Source: Sclerurus mexicanus (lineage: Eukaryota; Chordata; Aves; Passeriformes; Furnariidae). From it: DNA of 64,000 nt. The position numbers and the translations under genes were made by a program. A model generated the notes under the pieces. The model did no database searches and was not told where the DNA came from. It saw only the letters and a program-made list of their open reading frames with translations. Shown here piece after piece: positions 41,156 to 52,460 of the stretch (position 1 is its first letter; the number at the start of each line of letters is the position of its first letter). The stretch spans positions 186,001 to 250,000 of the forward strand of contig VWZF01007079.1 of NCBI GenBank assembly GCA_013396755.1, given 5' to 3'.

Positions 41156-43381
41156 TATTTAAGGTGTGCTTATTTTGACTCAAGTAACAATATCTGTAGT
41201 CCTGCCATTTCAGGACCCTCCAGACCAAAGATTTCCAGATGACTGACTTCCCTCTAATTTTGCCCTATAGTTCCAAGACTCACTTACAACATGCTTTCCT
41301 GGGCCTGTAGAACATTTGAATATTTTATATACTTTCTGTTCCCCTGCCTTTCCCTTTACATGCACGCAGAGCCAGCAGAGCTGTCCAGTGTTTGCATTAT
41401 AGTCACAACTGTGACCATAACACATTATAAGGAACTGGCATTGTCCATCATGTTTTCTTAAATTTTGTATATTTTTAAATGGAATTCCAAGTACCCATTT
41501 TGTGCTGGATAGTCCCACTTAGATGACAGATGTGCAAGTGCAAAACCATTCGAGAGAGAAGAAATCCAGAATTCTCCCAATATTCTATGTGATACTCAGC
41601 CTATTAAAAACTGCTATAAGAGGGGCCAAGAACTGCCCTTGCATCATTGATAAATAAATCATCATTCCTGCTGTTATCTTGGATTCTCTGTTTTTAACTC
41701 AGAAGCCTCCCCTTTCATTTTAGATTTGAAAAGTCATGAGGGAGGAAAGGCTTGAAGTTGAATCAAGACCTGCAAATTGCCTGACAGGAGATTATCTCCC
41801 ATATTCACATTAAGGAATTGCAAATTCTTTTGACTTAGAAGTTTAATGGCTCAGGATGTTTAATTTGCTATCACAGTGCACGTGCTTGTTCCATACCGGT
41901 GCAGTTGGAAAAAGAAGAGCATCAGAATTCAAACTGTTATCCAGATTAAATTCTTTTTGCTTCTCATTTGAGTCAACTTCCCGATTTTCCATCAAAATGC
42001 GAGCTTCATTGCACTTTGTCAATGCTAGACCTGAATAGCTTTATCATAACCAACCTCATTAATTCAGCAGGAGCAACTTCTCCCAAAGCACGACATTTCT
42101 ATGGAAACCCCGAGAAAGTCCCTCCTTCGGGCTTAGGAGTGCTTTTTATTTGAATGAAGTGGAGATTTCTAGGGCATAGTAACAATAAGAGCAAATGGAA
42201 CATTACAGAGCCCTAAACTACACCAAGAGTGACTGCACTTGATCCAAACTGTACGCCTGACATTAATATGGGGAGCTGAAACGGCTTTGCTGTTGCCCTG
42301 TCTTAAAAGCATGAAATCAAACTCTAAGGGCCTGGTGTGTTTCCTGATTTTCTATAGTGCAAAGGAAATCAGAAGTCCTTAGCAAAGGAGCTACAGTAAT
42401 TACCAGCCTTCTGTAATAAATCAACATTTAATTACCCGCTTGGCAGGTTGTAGAAGTTTAAAAATAAGCTGGGAAATACAGAACAAGAAGGTTTATCAAG
42501 CTACCCTTAGTTCCGTGTTGTTTAACCCAATCCCAAGCAAAGTAGCATGGAAAAGTTTTTATAAACAGCTGGCTAAATTACGTTGTGCTGAATGACTTGG
42601 AAAACAATGTATAGACAAATTGTTTTGATAAAAGTGTCACTTGAAGATTTTGATTTCTACCAGTATTCCTGTCAGTAAGGGATAAGGAACAATCCATAAT
42701 GAAATTGTATTTTCATTTACATGCTTTGGACTCTTATGTGGCTTTATTGTGGGTTTTTGTTTGTTTTTTTCATCATTAGTTACGGCACCAAATTTTCAGA
42801 GAAGTTTTGTTTAAAAATCCATTTCCAGATGTCTCTGTGATATGAAGGCAGTGATGCATGAAACCACAGATTTACTGGGGTAAATATGTTTATTTACTTA
42901 TTTATTTACCGTGGTTCTTTAGCAGAGTTGCAAAGCTGTTGTTGTTTTATAGCATTTTTTATTGTTGAAGTTGCTTTCTGTCAGTGATGAACAAATAAAA
43001 CGGGCAGAGAAGTTTATGTAAAAATAAATAGGTAAGGTTTTAAGTGTGTAACATTCTCTGTAAGCATGAATTTAAGGAACAAAATCATCATGTTTACATT
43101 TTCAGTAGTTCAGAAGATAAATGTATGTAGCACTGCCTATTTTAAGGGGATATTTTAGAGCATTTTGACAAACACAGTCAGTCATTAATAGAATTCATTT
43201 CATATTCAAATTTCTTGGCATTTTATTTACTAATTAACTTTTCTGTGAGGTGTGTAAGGACTCCATGTAAGGACTCGAATGTAACAAAAAAAAAGTAAAA
43301 AATTGTTCTTTCAGTTGTTGTTGTTGGAGAGAGAAGGGGGTTCTCAGCAGATCTCAAATAGCTTGGCCCCAGCACTCTGCA
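41156..43381. other. Intronic sequence, unique; candidate conserved/regulatory block
   Basis: No repeats apart from the TTTA-rich patch at 42879-42910. The 41900-42600 stretch has balanced composition and homeodomain-like TAATTA cores, and it shows no transposon resemblance, which is the appearance of conserved non-coding sequence. That is inference only. A forkhead-like cluster lies at 42880-42909 (see findings). Confidence 0.5.
42879..42910. repeat. TTTA-rich patch with 8-bp inverted repeat
   Basis: GGTAAATA at 42879-42886 is inverted as TATTTACC at 42903-42910, with TTTA units between. It can be read as a simple repeat or as a cluster of forkhead-type sites (GTAAATA, TGTTTAT, TATTTAC, TATTTAT, TATTTAC). 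Confidence 0.85.
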
Positions 43382-43485
43382 GGCACAGGTGTAGGCACCC
43401 ACATCTGGGCACAGCTGTGAGCGCCAAAATGTGGTCACAGGTGTGAGCACCCACATCTGGGCACAGGTGCCAGCACCCGCGTGTG
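43382..43485. repeat. Minisatellite, 4 copies of a 26-bp unit
   Basis: Four head-to-tail 26-bp units at 43382-43407, 43408-43433, 43434-43459 and 43460-43485. Each begins GGCACAG or GTCACAG, carries AGC(A/G)CC or AGGCACC in the middle and ends with (A/G)TCTG, ATGTG or GTGTG. Units 1 and 3 are the most alike; unit 2 is the most diverged. The array sits in a GC-rich island (about 43330-43640). Confidence 0.92.
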
Positions 43486-46400
43486 CCCCCTCACCATCCC
43501 AGCTGTGCTCAGCCCGGTGTAACCGGGTGCCAAAGGCCTTTACCAACAGCGAGCTCCCTGACTCCTCACAGTGCAGCTGCTGAGCTGCGCAGTTCAGTCA
43601 TTTATCTCCATGAGATGCCAGTGACAGCCTCTCCCGTGCATCGGGATGTTATCAACCCGAGTAAAGGATGGTGCAAAGATAATACACTTGCATGATTTAT
43701 TGACTGTGGGGCCCATAATTACTAATTACGCATGTGAAAGATCACCTAATGCATAAAATGCAACAGAAAATCTGCAGTGAGAAATTATTATGGCAGCACA
43801 GTTCAGGATTCTATCAAAAAGAAATTTTACAGCAAGGAGAGATGAAATTTTCTGACCCTAAAAAAAATTTGCATTAGTAATGTTTAATATAAACTGCAGA
43901 AAGGGAAAAAAGCATAAAAACCTACCAGGTTTTAGCCTCTCTGCTTTCCACTGCAGTCTCACTTTTTAATCTAAAATCTAATGAAATTATTAAAAGATGA
44001 GTGGGGAGAAAAAAAAATAATTTGGAAAAGACACCGTAATTATTGATAATTCCTGAAGTGTCACCTTTTTCTTAAATATTGGATGATGATTACTCAAAAA
44101 CACTTAGAATAAACTATAATTTTTCCAATCTTTTTCAGATTTAACAAAATTTCTGTCATCTGGTATAATTTACTTCTGCTCTAGCCTACTGGAACAAAGA
44201 AACAATTAAATAGAATATCAAGATATTTATGAAGTAAAAAGCAATAATCAAGTGGCTATTACAATTGCACAGTCAGCAAAGAGCTCAAAGAACTTTTGAC
44301 GTGTGTTAGTGGTGCATTTCACTGCTGAACTACTAGAATGTGTCATTACTCCCCCTGCCAAAATGGCTGCAGAAACAGCTCAGCAAACACGTGTTATCCA
44401 TGAGCAGCACTCATAGAACCTTTGGTGGAACCCTTGGTGTGAGTGTCTGCCCCCAGGAGTGCAGGCGTGGGGCTGAGCCCTGGCAGGGGCTGTCGGCAGC
44501 GCTGCCCTCAGTGGGGCTCTCATCCCTTTCCCATGAACTCAGCGTTGCCTTCGTGCTTCCCAGTTCACTCTGGAGACCGTGCAAACCTGAGCACAGTCCC
44601 ACCTCGTGTGGGGACATCACAGACTGCCACTAACCCCAGCGCTGCCTGACATCTGGATGTCCTTTTCTTGAGTGTGTGTGGTGTGCCACGGGGCCCTCAT
44701 TACTGAGGACACCCCGCCTTAACAGACACAACTGCTTGGGAGAACTTCTGTTTTATTAGATACCGTTCAGTAAAGACTTCATTTTTACAAAGAAATAATA
44801 TTATGTAAAATATATTTTATTAATTGCCTTCCATGTGCAAACCATAAAGCAGTAAGCCTTGATCTTATAAAGAGATATTCTCTGGTGTTGTAATAGTAGT
44901 AGAGGCATTTCCTTCTCACTAGTGACTCTCAATCTCTCTGCTTCACATAGACCCCTGGTTTAGTTTAGCTCCAAATAGATCAGAATTGGACAGATTCAGT
45001 GCTGGTGTTGAGAAATTTATTTCCCCAAGTCCTGATACGCCCCCTTTAAAGAACAGGCATATTTACCCATATTTGCTGCCCCATCATGCATTTAAACCTG
45101 TAACATGTAATAAGTGTTGATAAATATTATTTCAGATAATTTTTCAAAGTATTTATATTTCTGAAAAACTACATCTTTGTAAGTGTATGTTTAAATCCAA
45201 AGCAGAAAATTATCTTCAGTGACATAGATATCTCTGCTTTATACGTATGTGCAGGAAGGCTGCTGCAAAATAGCTGTTATGTGTACTTTTTTTGTGGCAT
45301 AGGAGGTGATACTGATATGCTGCTTTGGGTTTTGGCAGTGATTATGTTGAGGTAGGCATTAGAAATTAGTGACTTAATGATAACAGTCTGAGGTGTGATG
45401 ACCAGAATGTGACAAAACAGGCACTTGGTAGATAAGAAAAAGCTAATTTTAGATCCAACATAAAGAATGCAGTATTTATAAGTTTCCTAGCTATGTTGTT
45501 TAAAAAGATTTTATTCCCATCATCCAGTTCTCCATTATGCAAGTTTTTAAGGGAATGGTACAGTGAGTAAAATTCAGAAGGGGTCATAAAAATGCAGCTT
45601 TTTGCTGTGTACAAAGGGGGAGGCAGACACTGAACAAAGGTCAAAGCAAAAGAATGAACCAACTCCCTGACAGTGTAGGGGGGTTTAATACGCTGGCCTA
45701 AATTCTCAGCTGGAACCGAAGGTTCAGCACTTCAGCAGAGTAGTTTTACTGAGGTCACTGCTGCTGTTGCCTCTCCAGTGGCATTAACCCCAGGGGGACA
45801 TCCTGTCGCTTAAGGACAAAGGTATATTTGTGTGGATCTTGAACAATTTTCGTTATTATTTTGAGACATAGGTTTTATATTTGTATTGTTAACATCAGAT
45901 GAACATGTGAATTCCAGATCTCTTAATCCCTGTGTTACTAACTATCGGATACGGGTATGCACATCACTGTGCAGATCACTCTGTTTGTCCCATGCCAGCT
46001 TCCCCTGTGTCCTATCCGTGATACTGGCAGGGCTGTTGTGTCCCTGGCTCTCCTCTGCTAAACACGCTGGATCCAGCCTGGATTTCAAAGCAGTGCTCAG
46101 CTCTCATCTCACTGCTGTGCAGCTCTGCTTGAAAGAACTGCTTTTTCTCTCTCCGTGGGTGTGGGCTGAAGTCATTCCTAATTTCCCAGGGGTCTGGGGA
46201 AACGTCACTGAATTGCAGGGTTCACCCAGTGCTGTGGTAAGGAGCAGCAAAAGAAGGCACTGTGTACTTGAAGGACAGATAGTCTGATACCTTTTCAAAG
46301 GTGTGAGGTTTAGCCATTTAAAGTCCACCCTCCTCTTTGACAGCCCTTAGTGAAGGATGCAGGTGAGAGGGAACGCTGCCATAATGAACTGGCAGGGAAA

Positions 46401-46795
46401 CAGGGGGGCCGGAGGCATTTTCAAGCTTCTTTACTTCGTAAAACTTCTTTTCTGCTGAAAGGCTGCTTTCCAGAGATATTTGCTCATAAATGAACACATG
46501 AAATACAGTTTTAAAGCCTAGGATGGAGTTAATGGACAGAGTACACGCTTTCTTGACTTTGAGGTATAATTTGCATTGTCCAACAGCACTCTGTGAAAGG
46601 CAATATTCAGTAAAATGCAAAGCAGTCCTGCAGTGTTAGCATTTTAATTATGTTTTTATGGTTTTCTTAGAAAATCACTGCCAAATATTTTAATTGCGGC
46701 TCCCTTTGAGACAGAATACATTTTATTTTATGGATACCTGCTACTGTGCCCTTACCAAAGAAAATACAGTGTATGACATCAGTATTGTCCTGTAC
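43486..46795. other. Intronic sequence; GC-rich islands alternating with AT-rich DNA
   Basis: Contains the tail of the GC-rich island around the minisatellite, a tandem TAATTACTAATTA homeodomain-like site at 43716-43728, an ATTTGCAT octamer at 43867-43874, and a second GC-rich block at about 44430-44720. Open frames in the GC-rich blocks show no domain. No repeat family is recognised. Confidence 0.55.
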
Positions 46796-47028
46796 TGACA
46801 GGGCAAGAAGGCACAGCCTCCAGCTGTGGCAGGGCAGGTTCAGGCTGCACGTCAGGAGGAATGTTTGCACTGCAGGTGAGGCTGCCCAGGGAGGCGGTGC
46901 AGGCACAAGAAACACCAGGACGTGGCACTTAGTGCTGTGGTTTGGTTGGTGCGGTGGTGGTGTTCACTCAGAGGTTGGACTTGTGATCTTGGAGGTCTTT
47001 CCCAACCTCAGAGATTCTGTGATCCTTT
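46796..47028 (+). mobile_element. CR1 LINE fragment (3' end)
   Basis: GCACAGCCTCCAGCTGTGGC, GGGCAGGTTCAGGCTGCACG and TCAGGAGGAATGTTTGCACTG match the CR1 3' region, followed by GGCTGCCCAGGGAGGCGGTG. The copy ends GTGATCTTGGAGGTCTTTCC, CAACCTCAGAGATTCTGTGATCC, the decayed octamer tail. A short internal deletion precedes the CTGCCCAGG block. Plus orientation. Confidence 0.9.
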
Positions 47029-50000
47029 AAAAAAGTATTTTTAGCTAATAAAGTGGATTATTTGAAGTGATTGTTATATTAAGGCTTTACTATGGTTCAC
47101 TAAGAACTTTATTTTTTCTTTTTAATTTTTTTCTGTCAGCTTTCTGGTTTTGAAAAACATTCACCTACTTAACACAAATGAAATATTAATCTGTGCCAGC
47201 AAACACTTGCAAATGCTGGGGCAAATATATTCTTCTTGGGGCAGGGAATTGCCCTTTGAACTTCTCCCTTGCAGAGTTCTATGGCAGGATGGTGTTTTAT
47301 AACTTTTTCCTTAAGGCTTTTGATAAAAGAGAATAAGATCACAATGTCCACAGCAAATGCCTTCAGCACTTTCGACAGGGCTGTGTCTGCAGGAGCAAGC
47401 AGCACATCAGGACAGGAGGGGATCTGCAGAGCAGAGCAGAACAGCTCGTGCTGAGACCTGAAGTCCATGTGATGTCATTGGCACCCGAGCCTGGAGCTGG
47501 TTGGTTTGGGCTCAGCTTCATCAAGAAGATGCAGTCCTCAGGTACTGACACTATTATGAATGCAAAGCAAGGCCCCCTCTGTGGGACAGCTGTGAGATTT
47601 GCTTTATGCACACACTGCAGCAACAAAAATAAAATGCAGCTTGCATATAAACCTCTGTATCCACCTCTCCAGGAGCCTGGTTTGTGCACACTGCTGCCTT
47701 CTGCTGCTGTTTTCACTGCAGAACAGTCTATAGCAAGGTCCAGTCCAGCCTCAGGTTGTCACTGGCAGACCCTCAGCCACTGCATGGACAGTCAGTCATT
47801 CAGAGAAAATCAGCCTTCCCAGGCAGCACTGTCTCCTTCTGGCAGTGGGGCATTCCAGGCTTAGAAAGAAGATAGTGGAATGCAGTTTGCATGTGATGAA
47901 AAGTAGATCATGAAGAAATACTAACCCACTGGTCATCAGTATCTGCTACGTAATGTCCATATTTAGTAGTTTCTTCTGGTGGGGAGTGGTGGGTTTTGCT
48001 TTTCCTGCGGTTCATGTCTCTGCAACAGAGATGGGGTTCAGTAAATCCTTGTAAAAAGTGCTATATTGCATTTAGAAGAAAATGTGTGGAGTTCCTCCTA
48101 TTTGTTATGGAAGGCCTATGTACAATGATGATAAAATTATAAACAGAATTTTTGTATAATAGGATTAAGACATGAAAAATGCTGCTAGGTGGATTTCCTT
48201 CCAGAAAGTCTTGTGCCTAGAGCTTTGTAGATCTGCTAAGCAGGAGCATAAGGCAAGTGTTACAGGTGCTGATTTAGAAGTATTGCCAAATGAGCAGCAT
48301 AAAGCTATTTTAGTGTCCCACAAGTGTGGTGATAAAGCTCCATCACCTCTTCTCCCATCAGATGCTGTGAGCTCTCACTCACGCGGTGATGGCTGCTGGG
48401 AAACGTGCCTTGGAAGAAGGGTTTGCATGTCTGAGGCACCTTTAGGCTCCAGTGAGTACTCACAGATGTGCACAGCCTCTACAGCCCTGAATTATCTCCC
48501 ACTAAAGCATGTTCTTAAATATCCTCGTTGGTTCAGAGCCATGGCTGGGGAGGCTTCTCAGGCATTTCAGTATCAAAACAATTACACTTGACTTTTGCTG
48601 TTGGTCAGAAAATGTCGATTTACTTTCAGGCCAAAAGAGTTTTTTTCTGCTTTGCGTACCTGCTTGTTCTTAGCAACACAACCCTGCACACCGAGCTGTG
48701 TTTTGTTTGCAATTAAGCATGCTGTTCACACCAAAGTGAGTGTCCAAGTGGAGAAAATCCAGGGAACTGCAATCACTCTGTGCTTCTTTTCACTGAATAC
48801 TCCCACATTAAGAAATTAAGAGTTACAGATTCACTTTCCTCCCCTTCTGCAATACCTAGTTATTTTATTTTTAGTTTTATTATTTAGCCAGCATGAATGT
48901 GCAAAGAATAAGCACTATCTCTTTCATGGTTTTATAGATTTCTGAACTTGATTAGTCCAAAGATAAGACAAAGTACTGTAGTTTGCCTGATGTATTCTTT
49001 TCAAATTTATAAAGATATATTAAAAATTATACATAATTGTAGTGATACAGAAGGGTTTTAAATTCAGAGAAGCCTTTCCAAAAAAAGCTAAAGGAGTTAT
49101 ATGGATAAATATGACAGAATAATAGCCATAGAACAAGTATCTTTTAAGTTTCATAAGGTGAAAAAGAAAGTACTTTTTTTCTTTTTAAGTGTGTTAGCCC
49201 ACTTAAATCACAATATTAAGATGGTGAGCATATAGAAATAATAATTCAGTGCAGGATGGTACCTGGAAGGTGTAAAAGCTATAAAATTATGTATATTTAT
49301 GAGTATACTGCTGTTTCCAAGATTTTGTTTCTTGTAATTTGCAAGAAGAAAAAGAGACATCAAAACCATTTTCTGCAACCCCGGGGCTGTGTGGTAACTC
49401 CAGCGCTGCGTTAAAGGACACGGAGCTAGGTGCAGGGAGCTTTGGGCAAGGGAGGAGCAGCTTTGCACCACAGAGCAGCATTATTAGCCCACCGTTCCTG
49501 GTGTGGCACGGGCTGGAATGGAGGAGGGCAATGGCAGAAGTTGTAGTGGGGCTTTCACAGCAGCATTCTTTCTGCAAGCTGGAACACACAGAAACATGAA
49601 TTGTCATATCTAAGGCACAAGAACAACTTTTTTTTCCTGAGAATAAAGAGTGTGACAAGAAGGGCAGAGGGAGGAGAGGAAAAAGCCTATGCTTAAACAA
49701 ATTGTTTCAGCACACAGTTGTTTCAGGGAGATTCTACAAGTGACTGAACTTAGAATTTGGAAATTTTCTTCTTCCCTGTCATTCAAGTCCAAACATTCTG
49801 TCATCTGGTTTTATTACTTTTCAGTAAAAGACAGAACAAAAAACCCCCACAAAACAAACAAAAAAGTCATTATGACTTTGACCATTGTTTGCCAGGTTTA
49901 TGGTCCATTCCACTGCAATCACCTGTAGTCAAGCCTTCTAAATGTATAAGTTTGAATGTTATAAGCCTGTGCAGTGTTGAAGATGTGTGTATTTGCTGTA

Positions 50001-51989
50001 TTTTCTGTTTCCTGCACAACAGTATTAACTATGGAAACAAGGAAACTACCGCCCTTTTTAAGCAATACCTCCTATGATGCAAGATGTATGTAAAAAGAAA
50101 TGCTCATTTTTTAATTCTGGCAGTAACTTGCAGAGAAACATCAGTATAAATAAAATATCACCAATGGGCAAAATTGTGGCATGTTTCCAACTACGCACCT
50201 TAAAAAAGAACCCTGAGCTTAAACATGAAGACAAAATTGGTCATAATGTTTTGGGTTTGTTGGAGCACAAGGTTTTCCATCATTAAAAGCCCTTCAAGGA
50301 CAGCATTTGCCACTGTCTTAGCTTATTGATCATTGGGATAGCTAAAAAATGAGTAAAATTTGAAATGAAAATAACTTTCCTGGATCATAAATCCTGAAGA
50401 GATTTTATACTTACATAGCTTATTGCATAAATCTAAATATCTAAAATATTACTGTAGAAAAGCTGTGATTTTTTAGTTTAAAAACATGATTAACTAAACA
50501 CAGAAAAGCACGGCTCTTGTAATTGCATCCTGGTGATTTTATTTTGTTTCCTTCCGATTGACTACTAATGGCACATGTTGCTGTGTGTTTGAACCCGGGT
50601 GAGCATTTCAAACACAGTATTGCTGGTTTGTTGTCCTACAGTCAGAGATATCAATGCACAGCTGTACTGAGCAGTGAGGGACTGGGCAGGAATTGTGGTT
50701 ACAGCCCACACTCAGACATGATCGTGGCTGGCTGAGGTGGCAGCGGTGCCAAAGCAGCCTCTGCCTTCAGCCTGGGCACAGGGGGTTCCCCTGGAAGAAA
50801 TGCTAGCACAAACTATTTGCTGCAGCACAGAGACCCCTGTGCAGCCACTGATACTGCCCCAGTGCTTCGTGGGTACTGGTCCTTCCCTGTTCCTCCTAAG
50901 CATTCGGACTGAATTTTAGGTGACAGTCCTGTATTAAAATGACAGCACTGTTCTGTTCCATTGTACCTGGTGCTATGCTGTTACCTTAGGCAGAATTTTG
51001 TCCATGTGTATCAGCAGGCTGTATGATGTAGAACTCATCAGTAGCCACAGCATGGGTTAGTACCTCTTACAGGAAGATTTGATTGCACAAGATTAACTGT
51101 AGAAGAATTTGAGATTTTTGCTATTCTAGTTTTCCTCAAGGCAAAACTCCACTAGATGGTATCTTTCTAAGTTCTCCATTATGTATTAAACTTCTGTACC
51201 TCTCTGGTATTAGTTAATCTAGTTCTTCTGCCGTGTCTGTAATAAGCAAAACATCTGTTTCTTCTTGTTCAATCAAAGTACCAAACTCAAGAGTCCTACT
51301 TTTAAAATAATGTCATTTAAACAGAAATCCTAGATAGAGAGAATGCATTTCATTAACATATTTAATTTGCATATGAAACAATCTTTTCCAGAGCTCAGTA
51401 GGAAATTTGTGGTGGCAGCAGCATGTATTTCTTTTTTTGCCCTCAACTTGTATACCAAAAGCAAATAAATATATGTATCAGCTCCGATGAGGGAAGTAAA
51501 ACTGCAGTGAGAAATCATTGCTATGCATTTGGGATGTTGCTCATGCTGAACTTTTCAGATGAAAATTTGTTTAATATAAAGGGCTGTGTTCTACTCTTAC
51601 TATTGAGTCTTGGTTTAAGTCAATCTAAGCTCGACTTTAAGGCCAAGCAAAAATAATCCCTCAGTATTCATGAGCATCTAATATTTCCACTAACTCAGAG
51701 CACCAATCTTCTCCGATCATGCCTTTAGCAAGCAGCTTGCAGACAGCACTGCACGGCCTCGGTATGTTTTGCTGAGTGCTGTGCAAGGAGAATGTATGAA
51801 CTCGGTTTCACTGCTGCCCTGCAGCTCTCGCCGTGCTCTCCCTTCTCAGCCTGCTCTGCAAGGCCACCTGCTCTGCTGACTCCCTGCCCTCCACCTGCTC
51901 TTGGCCACAGATCTTTGCCATGTTCATGTCTCAGGTGATGCCAGGGGCTTTCCCTGCTCTGCCCGTGGGAGAGCACAGTAGAAACTCTG
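47029..51989. other. Intronic sequence, mostly unique
   Basis: Mixed composition: GC-richer at about 47380-47860 and 49370-49560, AT-rich elsewhere. An A/C-rich tract lies at about 49836-49866 and an ATTTGCAT octamer at 51365-51372. Several 60-140 residue frames (47448-47864, 48172-48591) have no recognisable domain. The 51680-51990 stretch may belong to the LTR-like element that follows. Confidence 0.55.
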
Positions 51990-52460
51990 CCTGGAAGTAC
52001 CAGGGACTCTGGTTCATGACTTGGTTGTGATGGAAATGAGGGACAGACTCAGCTTGGGGAAAATTAATTTATTGCCGAGTAAAATAGATCTAGGTAGTGA
52101 GAAACATTGCACTCATTGAAACAACACCTTTCCTTGCCCTTTTCCCCAGCTCAGCTTCAATCCCTCAGTGGCAAGTCCCCCACAAGCTGCTCCCGAGCAG
52201 CACGGAGGGGCTGTGGGGTGACACCAGGGCTCTGCTGCTTCTGCTCCCTCGCTCTGTCCCCTGCTCCAGGGGGCTCTCCAGGGGAATCCTTCGGCTGGAG
52301 AACCCCTCATCCCTCCTCCCTGTCTCTCTCGGGGCTGGCAGGGCTGTTTCTCCCCAGTTTCCCCCCACCCATCCCTGTCCAGGACTGGGGGCTTGGCTGT
52401 GCCCAGCATGGGCAGCCCAGCCTGGACACACCTGCACCAGGGGAAGGTCTCTGGTGTGTG
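51990..52460. mobile_element. Candidate ERV/LTR-derived segment, GC-rich
   Basis: A CAGCTTGGGGAAAATTAATT / TATTGCC block followed by AGTGAGAAACA, then CTTTCC...CCAGCTCAGCTTCAATCC and a GC-rich stretch with CTGCTCC repeats. This resembles the interior of avian ERV-type LTR repeats that I remember. Boundaries are uncertain, direct repeats and target-site duplications were not found, and no viral gene is visible. Overlapping open frames on both strands here (52097-52498) are compositional. Confidence 0.5.

Noticed and set aside
46796..47028. Open + strand frame 46746-47030 as a gene
   Set aside because: It lies within a CR1 3' end, which is non-coding in the element.
48172..48591. 139-codon + strand frame
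   Set aside because: No domain, no splice-site or promoter context, and composition like the surrounding intron; chance length for 64 kb in six frames.
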